Shown: piece by piece, positions 28,624 to 36,738 of the stretch
How positions within the stretch are numbered: the first letter of the stretch is position 1
Layout of the letters: each line of letters begins with the position of its first letter
DNA from: Leadbetterella sp035299025
GTDB lineage: Bacteria > Bacteroidota > Bacteroidia > Cytophagales > Spirosomataceae
Direction of reading: 5' to 3'
Length of the DNA: 64,000 nucleotides
NCBI GenBank assembly: GCA_035299025.1
Contig: DATGXK010000020.1
Location: 124,001 to 188,000, forward strand
Translations under genes and position numbers: made by a program
The notes under the pieces: generated by a model
What the model was told of the DNA's origin: nothing
Seen by the model: the letters and a program-made list of their open reading frames with translations, nothing else
The model's database searches: none

Positions 28624-28654
28624 TTTTATTTAAATGTATTTTATCCTATTTTTG
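28624..28654 (+). promoter_or_regulatory. Bacteroidota-type promoter of the OmpA-like gene
   Basis: -7 element TATTTTTG at 28647-28654 matches TAnnTTTG. A partial -33 box TTTT at 28624-28627 precedes it by 19 bases. The predicted transcript would have about 78 bases of leader. Confidence 0.55.
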
Positions 28655-28738
28655 TACAGAAATATGCTCTGAATGATTGTGGAACAATATTTTTTGTAGT
28701 AAATTCATTCAAATTTTTTTAATATTACTTAAATTCAA

Positions 28739-30460
28739 ATGAAGAAGGTAACATTTTTAATTTTAGCTTTCTTTGCTTTTGGCTCCATTACAACAAAGGC
28801 ACAAGATACTTGTTCTGTTTGCAAGCCATACCCTTGGGAAATTGGCATTCCGCTGGGTATAAACCAATACTTTGGTGATATGCACTGTAGCAAGCCTTAT
28901 GCCTCTCAAAACAACTTCATGGGTGGTTTGTTTGTTAGAAGACATATCAGCGACTATTTCGCGGTGAGGCCTCAGGTCCTAATCGGAAAATTGGCTGGTA
29001 GAGATTTAGACAATCCAGACGGTCTTTGGGATTACAGAAGACTAAGATTTTCATCTACTCCTTTTGTAGAGGCCGCAGTTCTGGGTGAATTCTACCCTCT
29101 GAAAGAAAGAAGATTTACATGTGATGGGTTCATGAAAAAAACATTATCACCATACATTTTTGGTGGTATCGGTGCTACTTACAGTAACCCAACCATTTAT
29201 CAAGAACCTGGTGCTCAATTCCCAGTTCTTCAAAGAGATTTAGATGCAGATAGAGCCCATACTTCGAGTTTCGGAAACAGAATAGCAGCAGTTATTCCCG
29301 TTGGCTTAGGTCTCAAGTATAATATCGCACCGAGATTTACCATTGGTGCTGAGGCTGGTTATAGATTTTCAACTTCAGACTACTTAGATGGATTAAGTTT
29401 AGCTGGAAATGCAGACAGAAAAGACGGTTATTTCCTAGCCAATGTTCTTGGATCTTACAGATTTGGAGATAAAGATTCTGACAAAGACGGCGTTGTTGAT
29501 AAATGTGATGTTTGTGTAAATGAGCCTGGTCTTCCGAAATTCCAAGGTTGCCCTGATACAGATGGCGACGGAGTACCAGACAAAGACGATGAATGTCCAA
29601 CCGTAGCTGGTCCAATAGGTTTGAAGGGATGTCCTGATAGCGATGGAGACGGGATTGCAGATAAAGATGATGCCTGTCCAACTGTAGTAGGCCCTGCGTA
29701 CTTAAAGGGTTGTCCTGATAAAGATTTTGACGGCGTAGCTGACAAAGACGATGCCTGTCCGGATGTGGCTGGTGTTAAAGAATTGAAAGGCTGCCCTGAC
29801 ACAGACGGTGATGGTATTGCCGACAAAGACGATGCTTGTCCAAATGCTGCCGGTCCGGCTGCCTTAAACGGTTGTCCTGACACAGACGGCGACGGTATAG
29901 CAGATACCAATGATGATTGTATCAATGTAAAAGGTTTAGCTTCTGCCAACGGATGTCCTGATAGCGACGGAGACGGTGTTCCTGACAACAAAGACTTATG
30001 TCCATCGATTCCTGGCTTGATGAGCAACCAAGGTTGTCCTGAAGGTTATGTAAACGGTGTGGCTCCAATGAGAGGATACAAATCTGCGAGTGGCTGTATC
30101 ATAACTGCCAATGAGTTAGAGCAATTAAGTTTTGCAGCCCAAGGTATAGAGTTCTATCCAGGAACAAATAAATTAAAACCTTCTTCTTACAAATCACTTC
30201 AAAGAGTATGTGATGTTTTGGGAAGATGTAAAGACGCTAACCTTACCATCAATACTTACAATGATGGAGGCAGTGGTTCTCAAAATGTTAGATTGGCTAA
30301 GCTTAGGGCTTGTGCAATTTATGCTTATTTCTTGAAGAAAAAATGTGTTTCGAAAGCAAGAATGGCCTATGATGGATTTGGTGATGAAGATCCAAATACT
30401 CCTTATACCAACGCCACTGGAGCGAAATCTGGTTCTAGAACCGAATTCTTGTTGAAATAA
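28739..30460 (+). CDS. OmpA-like protein with thrombospondin type 3 calcium repeats
   Basis: A 573-residue outer-membrane protein. The signal peptide is MKKVTFLILAFFAFGSITTKA. A beta-barrel of about 220 residues follows. Seven thrombospondin type 3 repeats then occupy roughly residues 240-435, each with an acidic calcium loop such as DTDGDGVPDKDDEC and DSDGDGIADKDDAC; the first and sixth are the most divergent. The last 110 residues correspond to an OmpA C-terminal peptidoglycan-binding fold, recognisable from NVRLAKLRACAIYAYFL and the final SRTEFLL, but it is divergent. The protein probably ties the outer membrane to the cell wall through a calcium-stiffened stalk. A strong terminator follows. 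Confidence 0.88.
   Translation: MKKVTFLILAFFAFGSITTKAQDTCSVCKPYPWEIGIPLGINQYFGDMHCSKPYASQNNFMGGLFVRRHISDYFAVRPQVLIGKLAGRDLDNPDGLWDYRRLRFSSTPFVEAAVLGEFYPLKERRFTCDGFMKKTLSPYIFGGIGATYSNPTIYQEPGAQFPVLQRDLDADRAHTSSFGNRIAAVIPVGLGLKYNIAPRFTIGAEAGYRFSTSDYLDGLSLAGNADRKDGYFLANVLGSYRFGDKDSDKDGVVDKCDVCVNEPGLPKFQGCPDTDGDGVPDKDDECPTVAGPIGLKGCPDSDGDGIADKDDACPTVVGPAYLKGCPDKDFDGVADKDDACPDVAGVKELKGCPDTDGDGIADKDDACPNAAGPAALNGCPDTDGDGIADTNDDCINVKGLASANGCPDSDGDGVPDNKDLCPSIPGLMSNQGCPEGYVNGVAPMRGYKSASGCIITANELEQLSFAAQGIEFYPGTNKLKPSSYKSLQRVCDVLGRCKDANLTINTYNDGGSGSQNVRLAKLRACAIYAYFLKKKCVSKARMAYDGFGDEDPNTPYTNATGAKSGSRTEFLLK
29470..30040 (+). repeat. Seven tandem TSP3 coding repeats
   Basis: DNA segment encoding seven copies of an approximately 26-residue unit, each D-x-D-x-D-G-hydrophobic-x-D followed by a Cys and ending in a GCPD-like step. 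Six of the seven units share near-identical cores. This explains a long open antisense frame over the same bases. Confidence 0.9.
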
Positions 30461-30480
30461 TAAGAACCAATGATATTATT

Positions 30481-30504
30481 AAAAGCGACTTTCGAGTCGC
30501 TTTT
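30481..30504 (+). terminator. Terminator of the OmpA-like gene
   Basis: A 10-bp perfect stem AAAAGCGACT/AGTCGCTTTT closed by a TTCG tetraloop and followed by further T residues, 20 bases after the stop codon. Confidence 0.93.
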
Positions 30505-30642
30505 TTTATGTCTTTATAAATAGATCCTGTTGCGGGAAGATCTCTGAAGTTTGAGATAATTCGATATCATTTGATGGTTTGTGAAACCATTAAAAATATA
30601 ATTGAGAATCTTTCTGTTTCTTAAGGAAATGGGTAAAAAGAA

Positions 30643-30672
30643 ATGGCACTCTGAATTTCTCCAAAGTGCCAT
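30643..30672 (-). terminator. Terminator of the sugar-catabolic cluster
   Basis: An 8-bp stem ATGGCACT/AGTGCCAT with a 14-nt loop, 23 bases past the stop codon of the minus-strand oxidoreductase. On that strand it is followed by TTCTTTTT. Confidence 0.7.
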
Positions 30673-30695
30673 CTTTATAATTATTTACACTAATA

Positions 30696-32153
30696 CTATA
30701 CCTCCCATCCTTTGCGATAGGTCCTTCCAACAAACTGATTAGCTTCTTCAAGATTTGTGATTCTCATATTTTCTCCATCCCAAAGCAACTTCTTACGTGC
30801 GAAAAATTCCATTTTGCCTTTGCTATCTTCTTTTCTAAGCATATAACTTCTGATGGCCAGATTGCCCATTAGCACCGTCTCGGTCATAGGGCCGGCGTAG
30901 TCAAAAGAAGAAGTAAGACCTTTATGTTCTTTGCTTCCAAAGCCGGCCTTGCAGGCATCTACCCAAAGTCTCTGATGGCCATATTCTGACTCCATATCTT
31001 TGGGAAGGTCTGGCCCAAGTTCACGTGTTCCATCATTCAAAAACAGCTTTGGCATCATTGGTGAGCTATCGTTGATATTGGTTGTTATAATACCCTTTTC
31101 ACCAATTATCATTACACCATTGGCACTGTTAGTGCCTCCTATGTCTTCATTGGCAGGAATAATATCGGGATGAGACGGCCTAATGCCTCCATCACTCCAT
31201 GTCATTTCTATTTTAGATTTGCTTTTGGGTGTTTCACCAAAATGCAAGGTAATAAACGAGGAAGCCGGACAACCTTCAGGATTATAATCGGCGTTCCACA
31301 TCTTTGTAAAAACCGAAGCTACACTACACTCGGCATCTGTTGGATACTTCAAACCTAAAGTACGGAAAGGAATATCAATCAAGTGGCAGCCCACATCTCC
31401 TAACGCTCCAGTTCCATAATCCCACCATCCACGCCAGTTAAATGGGTGCATATTGGGTGTGAAAGGTTTAAATTCAGCTGGCCCTAACCACATATCCCAA
31501 TCCAAATCCTTCGGTTTCAAACTATCATCGGGCTTTGGCATGGCTCCACCCTGAGGCCACACTGGCCTATTCGTCCATATTTGCACTTTACCTATTTTGC
31601 CCAATTGACCAGAATCAACCCATTTTTGGACTGTTTTCAGGAGTGGATTAGATGCTCCTTGATTACCCATTTGGCTCACAATCTTATACTTCCGGGCCAT
31701 TTCTGTAAGCAACCTCGCCTCACGGATGTTGTGGGTCATAGGCTTTTGAACATACACGTGTTTGCCCCTTTCCATGGCATATTTTGCGGCAGGACCGTGC
31801 ACATGGTCTGGCGTAGAAATGGTTACGGCATCAATGTCTTTCATGGTATCGAGCATTTGGCGATAATCGGCAAAACGCTTGGCATTTGGAAACAATTTTA
31901 CCGAGTCCACCGCAGAACCCGAAAAATCCACATCACAAAGTGCCGCTACTCGCTCACGACCATTCACTGAGGCATTTTTAATATCACTTCGTCCCTTTCC
32001 GCCGGCACCAATTGCGGCGAGATTCAATTGATCGCTTGGAGAAATGTAACCCAAACCACCAAGAACATTACGTGGCACTATAAAAAACGACGATGCAATG
32101 GCACTGTTTTTTATGAATGACCTCCGAGAATTTTCCTTTTCTTTTTTGCTCAT
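30696..32153 (-). CDS. Gfo/Idh/MocA family oxidoreductase with Tat signal
   Basis: An NAD(P)-dependent sugar oxidoreductase family protein of 485 residues. The N-terminus is a twin-arginine signal (NSRRSFIKNSAIASSFF), so it is predicted to be folded with cofactor and exported. A Rossmann opening follows (LAAIGAGGKGRSDIKNA), and the usual EKP catalytic triplet appears as QKP (HVYVQKPMTHNIREA), keeping the lysine. A C-terminal alpha/beta domain carries the substrate site. Tat-exported members are common in Bacteroidota and Planctomycetes; some act on glycosides. It lies 115 bases downstream of the TIM-barrel isomerase gene and is probably the last gene of that cluster. The substrate is unknown. 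Confidence 0.88.
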   Translation of the reverse strand: MSKKEKENSRRSFIKNSAIASSFFIVPRNVLGGLGYISPSDQLNLAAIGAGGKGRSDIKNASVNGRERVAALCDVDFSGSAVDSVKLFPNAKRFADYRQMLDTMKDIDAVTISTPDHVHGPAAKYAMERGKHVYVQKPMTHNIREARLLTEMARKYKIVSQMGNQGASNPLLKTVQKWVDSGQLGKIGKVQIWTNRPVWPQGGAMPKPDDSLKPKDLDWDMWLGPAEFKPFTPNMHPFNWRGWWDYGTGALGDVGCHLIDIPFRTLGLKYPTDAECSVASVFTKMWNADYNPEGCPASSFITLHFGETPKSKSKIEMTWSDGGIRPSHPDIIPANEDIGGTNSANGVMIIGEKGIITTNINDSSPMMPKLFLNDGTRELGPDLPKDMESEYGHQRLWVDACKAGFGSKEHKGLTSSFDYAGPMTETVLMGNLAIRSYMLRKEDSKGKMEFFARKKLLWDGENMRITNLEEANQFVGRTYRKGWEV

Positions 32154-32268
32154 TTTATTTTAAGATTGAATAAATATTGATTTTCTTATTTAATAATACA
32201 ATTTACACATTTTAACGGCTTAATGCCAAATAATTAGTTGATACCTTTGATTGCGTAGACCAAATAAT

Positions 32269-33159
32269 TCAACCTTCAGGCCAGTATACTTTTAATTTAT
32301 CGTTCAAAAACTTAACACTTCTTTCTAACTGTTCCATGCCTTCCACTCCATCCTCTATGCTTATCCAACCATTAAAACCCACCCTCTTGAGTTCGGAAAA
32401 TATGGCATCATAATCGTTAAGTCCTTTACCAATTTCACCATGTCTTAGTCTTTTGGCATATCCGAGTGCTCCGCCTTCCTCTTTCCTCAAATCTTCAATA
32501 GTTCCTTCAATTAAATACCTATCGCTGGCGTGCATTGTAACCACACGGTCTGAAATACGATATAAAAGTTCTAGCGGGTCCTCTCCTGCAAGAAAAGTAT
32601 TGCTAGGGTCATAATTAACTCCAAAATTGGGGTGATCAATTCTACGCACCAACTCACAAAAAACATCCATTTTTTGTGCGAATTCAGGAAATTCCCAAAA
32701 GTCGTCTTTGTAATGATTTTCTATAATTAATATGACTCCAGATTCGACTGCTTGAGGTAAGCACGCCTCAATACATTCTACTGCATATTGAATTCCTTCC
32801 TCAATGCTAAGCTCGGGGCGTCGCTGACCTGAAAGTACCCGACAATATTTACCCCCCAAAGTCTGGCACATTTTAATCCAATTCTTCTGTTTTTCCACCT
32901 CCCTCTGTCTAAAGGCTCCATCGGGATGTGTAAAATCTGGCGAGCAGCAAAGCATAGGAATCTCCTTCCCTTTCGAAATAACTTCGTTTCTAAATTTCAG
33001 CCAATTTTCTTGATCTTCCATTTCAAGAAAACCAGCATACCACTCCAATCCTTCAATGTCCAACTTAGAGGCCAATGATATCCATTCAGAGACTTTCATT
33101 GTTCCTGTTTTGCAAAGTTCTTGCATAAAGGCCTTCGGGAATGCTGCTAATCTTGGCAT
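32269..33159 (-). CDS. TIM-barrel sugar isomerase/epimerase (AP endonuclease 2-like fold)
   Basis: A 296-residue cytosolic protein of the xylose-isomerase-like TIM-barrel superfamily. Metal-binding positions typical of the fold are present: Glu in LIIENHYKDDF, Asp in GVNYDPSNTF, His in VTMHASDR and Glu in WISIEDGVEG. Relatives include L-xylulose-5-phosphate 3-epimerase (UlaE type), D-tagatose 3-epimerase and hydroxypyruvate isomerase; the sequence does not decide among them. It follows the SDR gene with 16 bases between, in a tight operon with a hexulose-phosphate synthase-like enzyme, which makes a sugar or sugar-phosphate epimerase most likely. Confidence 0.85.
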   Translation of the reverse strand: MPRLAAFPKAFMQELCKTGTMKVSEWISLASKLDIEGLEWYAGFLEMEDQENWLKFRNEVISKGKEIPMLCCSPDFTHPDGAFRQREVEKQKNWIKMCQTLGGKYCRVLSGQRRPELSIEEGIQYAVECIEACLPQAVESGVILIIENHYKDDFWEFPEFAQKMDVFCELVRRIDHPNFGVNYDPSNTFLAGEDPLELLYRISDRVVTMHASDRYLIEGTIEDLRKEEGGALGYAKRLRHGEIGKGLNDYDAIFSELKRVGFNGWISIEDGVEGMEQLERSVKFLNDKLKVYWPEG

Positions 33160-33175
33160 TGGATGTAGATTGGGT

Positions 33176-33967
33176 TTATTTAGTTATAGTAATATCTTTT
33201 GGCATGTTTCTACCAATCATTGGAAACTGTTCCATATCAAACACTTGACTACTGATCGGCCCGCACTGGTCGCTCATTATATAAACCGCCATACTAGCAA
33301 TTTCTTCGGGTTTGAAAATCCTTCCAGATGGAGCAAAAAAACTGGAAATATCTTCAAACCAATTTTCTTTCATTCCTTGCTCTTTTTTGTTCTGTTTTTC
33401 TTTCTCTGTGAGAACCCAGCCTGGATTAATTTGATTTACTCTGATCCCCTTCTGCCGAAAAAGTGAGTCTCCAAGATTTCTGGTGAGAGTCATCAAAGCT
33501 CCCTTTGAAACGCTATAAGCAAAAAGATGAGGTTCACCACCCCAAGAATTAATAGAACCTATATTTAGCACGTTTCCTCTTGTCTTTGAGAGCTCTATTG
33601 CCGCGGCTTGAATAATTGCAAATGGTGCAATTGTGTTGACCCGCAACATTTTTTCAAAAAACAAAACCGTGGTATCGTCAATATCAGATGTTGCAATGTA
33701 AGCCGCATTATTGACCACACAGTCTAATTTACCAAAAATATTGATTGCCGTAGATACCAATAAGTCAGGAATATCGGCTTCGGTAATGTCGCCAATAAGC
33801 AAATGGGCATTTTCTTTGCCCAAAGAATTGACCAACGCTTCTCCCAAATCGGCTTCCAAGCCGTTTATAATTACCTTGGCTCCAGCTTGTACGCACTTGT
33901 TGGCAATGGCTTTTCCAATTCCAGTACAAGCACCAGTAACGATCACCACCTTATCCTTTAGTTCCAT
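33176..33967 (-). CDS. Short-chain dehydrogenase/reductase (SDR)
   Basis: A 263-residue NAD(P)-dependent SDR. It has the glycine motif VTGACTGIGKAIANK, the NNAAYIA segment, a catalytic serine in LNIGSINSWGG, the YxxxK pair in AYSVSKGALMT, and the IRVNQINPGWV step. The acidic residue after the second beta strand (NGLEADLG) suggests NAD preference, which is weak evidence. It begins one base after the MDR dehydrogenase stop codon, so it is in the same transcript. It presumably oxidises or reduces a hydroxyl of a sugar intermediate; the substrate is not predictable. Confidence 0.9.
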   Translation of the reverse strand: MELKDKVVIVTGACTGIGKAIANKCVQAGAKVIINGLEADLGEALVNSLGKENAHLLIGDITEADIPDLLVSTAINIFGKLDCVVNNAAYIATSDIDDTTVLFFEKMLRVNTIAPFAIIQAAAIELSKTRGNVLNIGSINSWGGEPHLFAYSVSKGALMTLTRNLGDSLFRQKGIRVNQINPGWVLTEKEKQNKKEQGMKENWFEDISSFFAPSGRIFKPEEIASMAVYIMSDQCGPISSQVFDMEQFPMIGRNMPKDITITK

Positions 33968-33968
33968 T

Positions 33969-34997
33969 TTAGACAGGTTTTAATACACTTTTAACTACTT
34001 TTCCAGAATGCATTTGATGAAAAGCCTCCTGCCAGTCTGTAATTGGCCAAACACCACCAATAATAGGCTTGACGTCCAATTGTCCGCTGCTCAGTAAGGC
34101 TATAACTTTTTCCCAAATTGGCCAGTTGTGGCTAAAACTACCCTGCAGTCTAATATTTTTCTGAACCAAAGCATCTAACGAAAACCCTAATGGCTGTGGT
34201 CCCCACCCAACTTTAGTAATTTGGCCGTTCGGTCTTACTAAATCTAAAGCCATTTTCAATGTGACGCTTGCACCTGCGGCGTCTATTATAGTGTCTGCCC
34301 CAAGTCCGTCTTGGCGGTAGGCCCATTCGGTGGCATCTCCTATTATTCCCTCACATCCGTAATGTTTGGCAATTTCTAACCGGCCTCTATCGCTTTCTAA
34401 ACCTACTATGGCCACCAGAGCACCACAAAGACGGGCCATTGCTGCACATAAAATACCGATAGTACCTGGCCCCAAAACTACCACTCTATCGCCAGGCTTA
34501 ATATTTGAATTAACAACAACTGCATTGTATGCAACAGAACAAGGTTCTGTTAAACAAGCCTGCTCAAAAGATAGATTTTCAGGAACACTATGGAGGCAAC
34601 GCGATGGTACTTTAACATATTTAGTCATGGCTCCATTTACACCATACCCAAAGCCCTTTCTTGATGGATCAAGATTATAAAGACCCTGACGAGACATAGG
34701 GCTGAAGGGATTAATTATTGCGGCGGTTTCACTGACTACTCTATCACCCTCCTTCCAGGAAGCGACATTTTTACCAATTTCTACAATATGACCACCAAAC
34801 TCGTGCCCTAAAACCACCGGATAATTTACTGGCCAGCTGTGATCTGATGTCCATTGGTGCAAATCACTACCACAAACGCCCACATTGGCAACTTCCATCA
34901 AAATATCGTCATCACCAATAATCGGCTTTTCAATTTCTCGAATCTCAACACTACCCTTTTCTGCAGAAAAATTTACTACGGCTGCGTTTTTCATCAA
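33969..34997 (-). CDS. Medium-chain dehydrogenase (MDR) lacking structural-zinc cysteines
   Basis: A 342-residue polyol/sorbitol-type dehydrogenase. The catalytic zinc residues are in place: Cys in GVCGSDLHQW, the GHE motif in VVLGHEFGGHIVE, and a glutamate in CLTEPCSVAYN. The Rossmann motif is VVVLGPGTIGILCAAM. The lobe that normally holds four cysteines for the structural zinc reads AAIINPFSPMSRQGLYNLD without any cysteine, so that metal is predicted absent. The ATG overlaps the stop of the upstream hexulose-phosphate synthase-like gene by 4 bases, implying coupled translation. Substrate unknown; a secondary alcohol of a sugar or sugar acid is likely. Confidence 0.9.
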   Translation of the reverse strand: MMKNAAVVNFSAEKGSVEIREIEKPIIGDDDILMEVANVGVCGSDLHQWTSDHSWPVNYPVVLGHEFGGHIVEIGKNVASWKEGDRVVSETAAIINPFSPMSRQGLYNLDPSRKGFGYGVNGAMTKYVKVPSRCLHSVPENLSFEQACLTEPCSVAYNAVVVNSNIKPGDRVVVLGPGTIGILCAAMARLCGALVAIVGLESDRGRLEIAKHYGCEGIIGDATEWAYRQDGLGADTIIDAAGASVTLKMALDLVRPNGQITKVGWGPQPLGFSLDALVQKNIRLQGSFSHNWPIWEKVIALLSSGQLDVKPIIGGVWPITDWQEAFHQMHSGKVVKSVLKPV

Positions 34998-35698
34998 TTG
35001 TTTAATTTAATATCTCCGTAAGCATGTATTTGATCACAAATCAATCTAAGCGAACTCTCCAAATCGCCGTCTGCAGTTTTGAAAGAGTCGGCATCAATAG
35101 TCAATGGAGCTCCCAAAACCACCAAAGGAGCACCGAAAGACGGACAAGCAATGGCTTGTTCCAAACTTAAACCACCAACCGCCTGAACTGGAACATTTAC
35201 AGACTTCACAACCTCTCTCAATTGATCCATTGGGCTCGGCATTCTTAGACCTTGGGCGGCAATACCTCTCCTTTCGTCATAACCGATATGATGAATCACA
35301 TAGTCGCAGCCCAGTCCTTCCAACCATCTTGAACCCTCTACCATATCTGGGCAGCCAAGATTGTCACCCATAACTTTTATTCCATAATCTTTACCTGCCT
35401 TTACTACTACCTTAATAGTTTCTTCATGAGCCCGAGCCATTACAACCACATGGGTGGCTCCTGCTTTGGCCATCATTTCGGCTTCTAGGTAACCACCATC
35501 CATCGTCTTTAAATCAGCTACAATGGGAATATTTGGAAATGCCTCTCGGAGTTTTCTAACTCCATGGAGTCCTTCGGCCAAAATTAGTGGAGTACCGGCC
35601 TCAAGCCAATCCACACCAGCCCTGAGGGCCATAGCGGCCGTCTCAAGAGCCTCATCAATATTGGTAAGGTCTAACGAAATCTGAACAATTGGTTTCAC
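34994..35698 (-). CDS. OMP decarboxylase-superfamily enzyme, hexulose-6-phosphate synthase/KGPDC-like
   Basis: A 234-residue TIM-barrel of the orotidine-phosphate decarboxylase superfamily. The DxKxxD signature is present (PIVADLKTMDGGYLEAE), matching 3-hexulose-6-phosphate synthase and 3-keto-L-gulonate-6-phosphate decarboxylase more than pyrimidine OMP decarboxylase. The HIGYDERRG and PVQAVGGLS segments also fit that branch. It is the first gene of a four-gene overlapping operon with two dehydrogenases and a sugar isomerase. No 6-phospho-3-hexuloisomerase or kinase gene is nearby, so classical formaldehyde fixation looks unlikely. An aldol cleavage or decarboxylation of a keto-sugar (acid) phosphate is the best inference. 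Confidence 0.82.
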   Translation of the reverse strand: MKPIVQISLDLTNIDEALETAAMALRAGVDWLEAGTPLILAEGLHGVRKLREAFPNIPIVADLKTMDGGYLEAEMMAKAGATHVVVMARAHEETIKVVVKAGKDYGIKVMGDNLGCPDMVEGSRWLEGLGCDYVIHHIGYDERRGIAAQGLRMPSPMDQLREVVKSVNVPVQAVGGLSLEQAIACPSFGAPLVVLGAPLTIDADSFKTADGDLESSLRLICDQIHAYGDIKLNN

Positions 35699-35878
35699 TG
35701 TTACTTTTTTAAGGTTGAATATTGCATCTCAAAGAGAAATAATAGATATGTACAATTCTATTTTGAATAAATACAAATAATGCCTTCTAAAATTAATAAT
35801 TTTTTTTAATAAATCAACAATAGGTATTAAAACAGTTAGCAGTTTTAAACTTTATACCACGAAAAAACCAAAAAAATA

Positions 35879-35902
35879 GGGTGTTGGACAAATCCAACAC
35901 CC
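35879..35902 (-). terminator. Terminator of the respiratory operon
   Basis: A 10-bp perfect stem GGGTGTTGGA/TCCAACACCC with a 4-nt loop, 29 bases past the last gene. On the minus strand it is followed by an ATTTTTTGG T-rich run. Confidence 0.9.
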
Positions 35903-35930
35903 TTCATTATGAGCGGTTTCAAACCGAACC

Positions 35931-36206
35931 CTATTTGGTATATATTTCTGAAAGTCTTTTTTCAAGCTCCTGCCGTTCTTTAAGCTCTTTTTTCCCAACT
36001 TTAAACCAGAAGAAAATCAAACCACCAACCAACAAATATGGGGCTGAAAGAAGATAAAGAATGCCAAAGTTCAAACCAGTACCAATTACTCCACGACCTT
36101 CGCTAAGATTGCTTTCAACCGTTGCCCTGCACATAGCACATTGGCCAGCACTTTCGAAGGACAACAAAACGATAAATGTAATAATTAGAAATGCCATTCT
36201 TTTCAT
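35931..36206 (-). CDS. Small membrane protein with CxxC, last gene of the oxidase operon
   Basis: A 91-residue protein with no named family that I can assign. It has an export signal (MKRMAFLIITFIVLLSF) and a CAMC pair just after it (AGQCAMCRATVESNL). One transmembrane helix (about residues 45-68, FGILYLLSAPYLLVGGLIF) precedes a charged cytosolic helix. The CxxC on the outer face and the place at the end of an oxidase operon suggest a role in copper or thiol handling during assembly, or an accessory subunit. That is inference. Start and strand are supported by the 1-base gap to the DUF420 gene and the terminator beyond. Confidence 0.75.
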   Translation of the reverse strand: MKRMAFLIITFIVLLSFESAGQCAMCRATVESNLSEGRGVIGTGLNFGILYLLSAPYLLVGGLIFFWFKVGKKELKERQELEKRLSEIYTK

Positions 36207-36207
36207 A

Positions 36208-36738
36208 TCAAAAACTATAATATGGTGATATCATAATATAAGCCAACACCCCAGTAATGGAAACATAAAGCCAAATAGGATACGCAATTTTCACAACTTT
36301 CCTGTGCTCGGCATCCATTCTGTTCCAACCAAAATAATATGCTCTCAAAACGAACGGTAATACAATCAACGACGCCCCAATGTGCGAGATAAGATTGAAA
36401 TAATAAAAGTATCTTATAAGGCCCTCTCCGCCAAATGAAGTAGACGGATTGCTTATGTGATAAATCACATAAAACACTAAAAACAATCCACCCAAAGCGA
36501 AAGCTAAAGACATGGCTAATTTATGCGAAGCTATATTTTTATACTTAATAAGAAACAAGCCTATTACAAGTAAAACCGCCGTAGCAGAATTAATAACAGC
36601 ATTTATTAATGGCAAACTTTGAGTCCAGGCTCCCAAATCCAGTTTTGTCCTGATCCCCAGCAAAACTGCAACCACTACTGGTATAACTACCGAAATAACA
36701 TTAATCGTACTAAACAAACCTTTTTTCTCCACTATCAC
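36208..36738 (-). CDS. DUF420 membrane protein (oxidase assembly-associated)
   Basis: A 176-residue integral membrane protein of the DUF420 family with about five transmembrane helices. Recognisable segments are NAVINSATAVLLVIGLFLIK, the KLAMSLAF step, and YYFNLISHIGASLIVLPFVL, with conserved histidines in SHKLAM and SHIGAS. Members of this family regularly occur in cytochrome oxidase clusters and resemble CtaM-type proteins, but the biochemical role is not settled to my knowledge. Its start overlaps the Sco stop by 4 bases. Confidence 0.85.
   Translation of the reverse strand: MIVEKKGLFSTINVISVVIPVVVAVLLGIRTKLDLGAWTQSLPLINAVINSATAVLLVIGLFLIKYKNIASHKLAMSLAFALGGLFLVFYVIYHISNPSTSFGGEGLIRYFYYFNLISHIGASLIVLPFVLRAYYFGWNRMDAEHRKVVKIAYPIWLYVSITGVLAYIMISPYYSF

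Noticed and set aside
29455..30027. A 190-residue open frame on the minus strand
   Set aside because: It is the antisense of the TSP3 calcium repeats. Its repeated Ser/Pro/Gly pattern follows from the repeat codons, and it has no start context.
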